Below, in pieces: positions 61,301 to 64,000 of a DNA stretch of 64,000 nt. The position numbers were made by a program, and so were the translations under genes. The stretch's first letter is position 1. Each line of letters begins with the position of its first letter. Below the pieces are notes generated by a model that was not told the DNA's origin, ran no database searches, and saw only the letters and a program-made list of their open reading frames with translations. The stretch comes from Panopea generosa (lineage: Eukaryota > Mollusca > Bivalvia > Adapedonta > Hiatellidae). The stretch lies in NCBI GenBank assembly GCA_029582155.1, contig CM055911.1:20709514-20773513 (forward strand), in the 5' to 3' direction.

Positions 61301-62112
61301 CAATCATGTAATCAAACTGTAATTATAATGTTCTGCGGCCGTATTTATTCCAATTCTAAATATGTGAAGTGATTTGCAACTACAAGGTATGCCCAGAGTG
61401 CACCAACCACCATTAAATAAAAGAAATATTATTTTTTCAAAGAATTTGGAAAACGCCATACAAAAATATTTTATGAGACATGTCATTATTAACCTTGTAT
61501 ACGTCTGTCACAAATATGCCATGGTTAAATATACATTTTTTTCCACGACTTTCAACATTTAACCAAATGCAATTCTCAAGTCTTTCTGTCTTAACATATT
61601 GACAAAGCTTGGACACATAATCAGAAAGATAAATCAACTTGGTGTCCCTGGGCAATAATCGATTGTCTGCCTGATGTGAATTACATGCGGTCTCGTATTC
61701 AACTTCCACAATCTCCTGTTAACTGCTTTACGCGATATCATTTCACATCGTCTACAGAGACATATTTCACGACCTTTATATTCATTTGATCAATGTGCTG
61801 ACAAGGTGATGACAATACCAATAGAGCATTGTAATACATGTGGTATCATGCAAACTTTGAGGCGATCTGATATAACATAGTTACTTTCATATTACCTGTC
61901 GCACGCATGCTGACGTTATAATTGTTATGGCATTATAGTTCTTCATTTTACAAAAACTTTCTGTATTTCATCTCGTCATTGTGATTCTGCAATCCTATCA
62001 AAATAAATTCGAAATGCTTTTCCGCATTTTTTCCTCAATCTTGACTCATGTGTTTTCTTTGTTCATTATTTATTTAGCTATATTGCACTACGGAACTGTT
62101 TCTGCAAACTAC

Positions 62113-62455
62113 CTACTTTCTTTCAGAAAATCTAGTTTTATTGTCTTTCTAGTCTTCCTATCTAGTTTTATTGTCTTTCTAGTCTTCCTATCTAGTTTTA
62201 TTGTCTTTCTAGTCTTCTTATATAGTTTTATTGATTTTCTTCTGCAATCCTTATTTGGTCATATTGTTGGATTTTAGCAATCCCTATCTAGTCTTATTTT
62301 CTTTCTATACATTTTTTTTTTTAAATCAGTCTTTCTGTAATATTTATGTATTTTCTGACGATTTCAAATTCCTTCACCTAGTTAGAACATCTTTCCCCGT
62401 GTTAACACCTTTTCCCGTGTTAATACCTTTCCCCGTTCAATACCCCGTGTTAATA
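62113..62455 (+). repeat. 30-bp minisatellite and a short ~21-bp repeat
   Basis: TCTAGTTTTATTGTCTTTCT, then AGTCTTCCTA, is repeated about four times at 62130-62245. CCCGTGTTAAYACCTTT is repeated at about 62396-62455. ORFs across them are Phe/Val-rich artefacts. Confidence 0.85.
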
Positions 62456-63117
62456 TCAGGTTCATCTTTACAGTGAAAATCATGATTATTCAGGTCTGAC
62501 GGTATAATCTGTTTTATTGTCAATGTTTTGGTGAAACTATGCTATAGCACAGTGTGAGATAATGCATTCAAGCTAATGATTTAGTTGTTTATTCACGGCT
62601 TTTATGCTCTACTAATGAGACAATATGAAATATGAGGTAGGGACAGCAAATATATAGCTTTCTAATTTTAAAGTAAGATGCAGTTATACAAACGATGTGA
62701 TAATGATTGAAAAGATGAAAACACATCTATCAAGTTATGAAAATGTCATATACTAATGGTCATGACTCAAACTATAAATGTTCAATTTTAATAAAAAAAA
62801 ATAATTTTGAATTATTCATAATCAGAAAGTTACAAGGAGAAATTCCAAAGAACTATATAGTCATAAACAAGTGTATCACTGGTACTGTGTATAACACTTC
62901 TTTCTTATTGAAAATTCATCGCTCGTCATTCAATCCAAACAGCTTATCTTTGAGCTCAATGCGAAGACAGAACATCACCATTGGAAACAGGATGCGCTTC
63001 CGTGGAGTAGTCGCAAACTGTCGATTATAAATAGTCATTCTTTCTTCTTTAAAAATGCATTTCGATTATTTTAATCCACATTTTTTATTTGAATATCATT
63101 ATTAATGTATTTTTTAC
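62456..63117. other. Stretch with one unsupported ORF
   Basis: A 97-codon plus-strand ORF (62737-63030) ends in a basic segment, SMRRQNITIGNRMRFRG. No acceptor or family was recognised. It lies just upstream of the possible GPCR-flank relic, but its protein does not resemble the receptor tail. Confidence 0.3.
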
Positions 63118-63260
63118 ATTTTAAAAGCATTGTTCATGTTTGAATTGTGAATTTAGAAAAATAAATTAATGCTTGGAAATTGTGGCCTAAGTACATGATT
63201 TCGGAAGTCTACTTTCACTTTGTCGACAGTGTATACGCTAAACAGGAAAAAAATCTCTTA
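63118..63260 (+). repeat. Possible third copy of the GPCR 3' flank
   Basis: TTGTGAATTTAGAAAAATAA, TTAATGCTTGGAAATTG and CTTTGTCGACAGTGTATACG match, in order and spacing, 813-890 and 8060-8155 of the duplicated GPCR flanks. The remaining 63261-64000 shows no recognised feature. Confidence 0.45.
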
Positions 63261-64000
63261 ATATATTACACAAGACACAAGACACAAGCCTTCAAACTGT
63301 TATTAATAACTATAAAACAAAGAACAAAATTCAATGGTGGGCTTATTACTAAAACGAACAAGGAACAATATAGCGAGCATAGACGTTAGGAAAATGAAAA
63401 CCTTGACGTATGCCTCATGCGAATTCCGTTGTAATTTTAATCAACTTAGCCAAGCAAGAGTAGAATAAATATAGTATATGTATAGAAAAGGTTATTTTAA
63501 GATCAACAAAAGCATTACAAATACATACAAGTCTGTAAATCAACATTGACTTGAAGTTTAAAAAGAAAGGAAACACACATACTATATTATATAAATTATA
63601 AGACAGGCTTGAAATGTGAATGTTAGGTGAACTAGCACAATATTGTGACCCTTTTTTACACTATAATACGCATTGAAACCAACTCCTCCAAAACAGATCC
63701 GTACCTGAGACTGACAGTGTCACATGTATATAAACTTTGTATTTGGATCGATTAGAACGCTAACTTTACTTCCAATAAATCAAAATTTTACCATAAACTT
63801 TTGTTTCATTTCATAACCAAGGTAAACTAATACTTGTAGTTAGGCTTGGTATATACCGCGTAATAGATGTTTTTCACTTTAGAGTACATATAAAACAGAA
63901 CTAATCTTACTGCTACATAAATCCTAAAACAGAATAATCACAATCAGCCATGTAATCACCCAACAATTTTGCGCATGGATGACAGAAAAAATACAAATAC

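Overview
The window looks like AT-rich nuclear DNA from an invertebrate, most likely a lophotrochozoan and probably a bivalve mollusc. The reasons are split genes with GT-AG introns, long gene-poor stretches, many tRNA-derived SINEs of several families, TTAA-flanked miniature inverted-repeat elements, and very long microsatellites. The species-level placement is inference. No bacterial operons, CRISPR arrays, rRNA genes or intact tRNA genes were seen.

Region 1 (1-11.5 kb) is a tandem duplication of a rhodopsin-like GPCR locus. The left copy (from 1) is a decayed pseudogene. The right copy is an intact two-exon gene (4009-4108 plus 5938-7817, 659 aa). It has a signal peptide on its own exon and an unusual ectodomain of tandem Cys/Trp/Asp modules ahead of the seven-helix domain. 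The 3' flanks are also duplicated. The right flank carries a TTAA-flanked MITE with a perfect 18-bp hairpin, and a ~1.5-kb insertion, both absent from the left copy. Region 2 (11.5-20.9 kb) is mostly non-coding, with one unexplained 162-codon ORF, dispersed repeats and a SINE.

Region 3 (21-39 kb) holds a five-exon minus-strand gene of unknown function (39005 back to 20982, 245 aa), assembled here from splice signals and matching intron phases. Plus-strand exon candidates lie inside its introns (23.2-29.1 kb and 37.6 kb). They may form a nested antisense gene.

Region 4 (39-51 kb) has no gene I can support. It holds SINEs, a 38-bp minisatellite, a ~1.1-kb (TAG)n tract, a ~0.45-kb purine-only GAA-rich tract and a (CT)n tract. 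Region 5 (51.5-55.6 kb) is a four-exon gene for a small secreted cysteine-rich protein, all introns phase 1. Its stop codon is followed in frame by 21 more coding-looking codons. Its introns and 3' flank are full of SINEs. Region 6 (56-64 kb) is repeats: SINEs, a MITE, (CTGT)n and (GAGT)n tracts, and a possible third relic of the GPCR 3' flank near 63.1 kb.

The genes show no pathway link to each other. All intron-exon models come from reading the sequence and would need transcripts to confirm.
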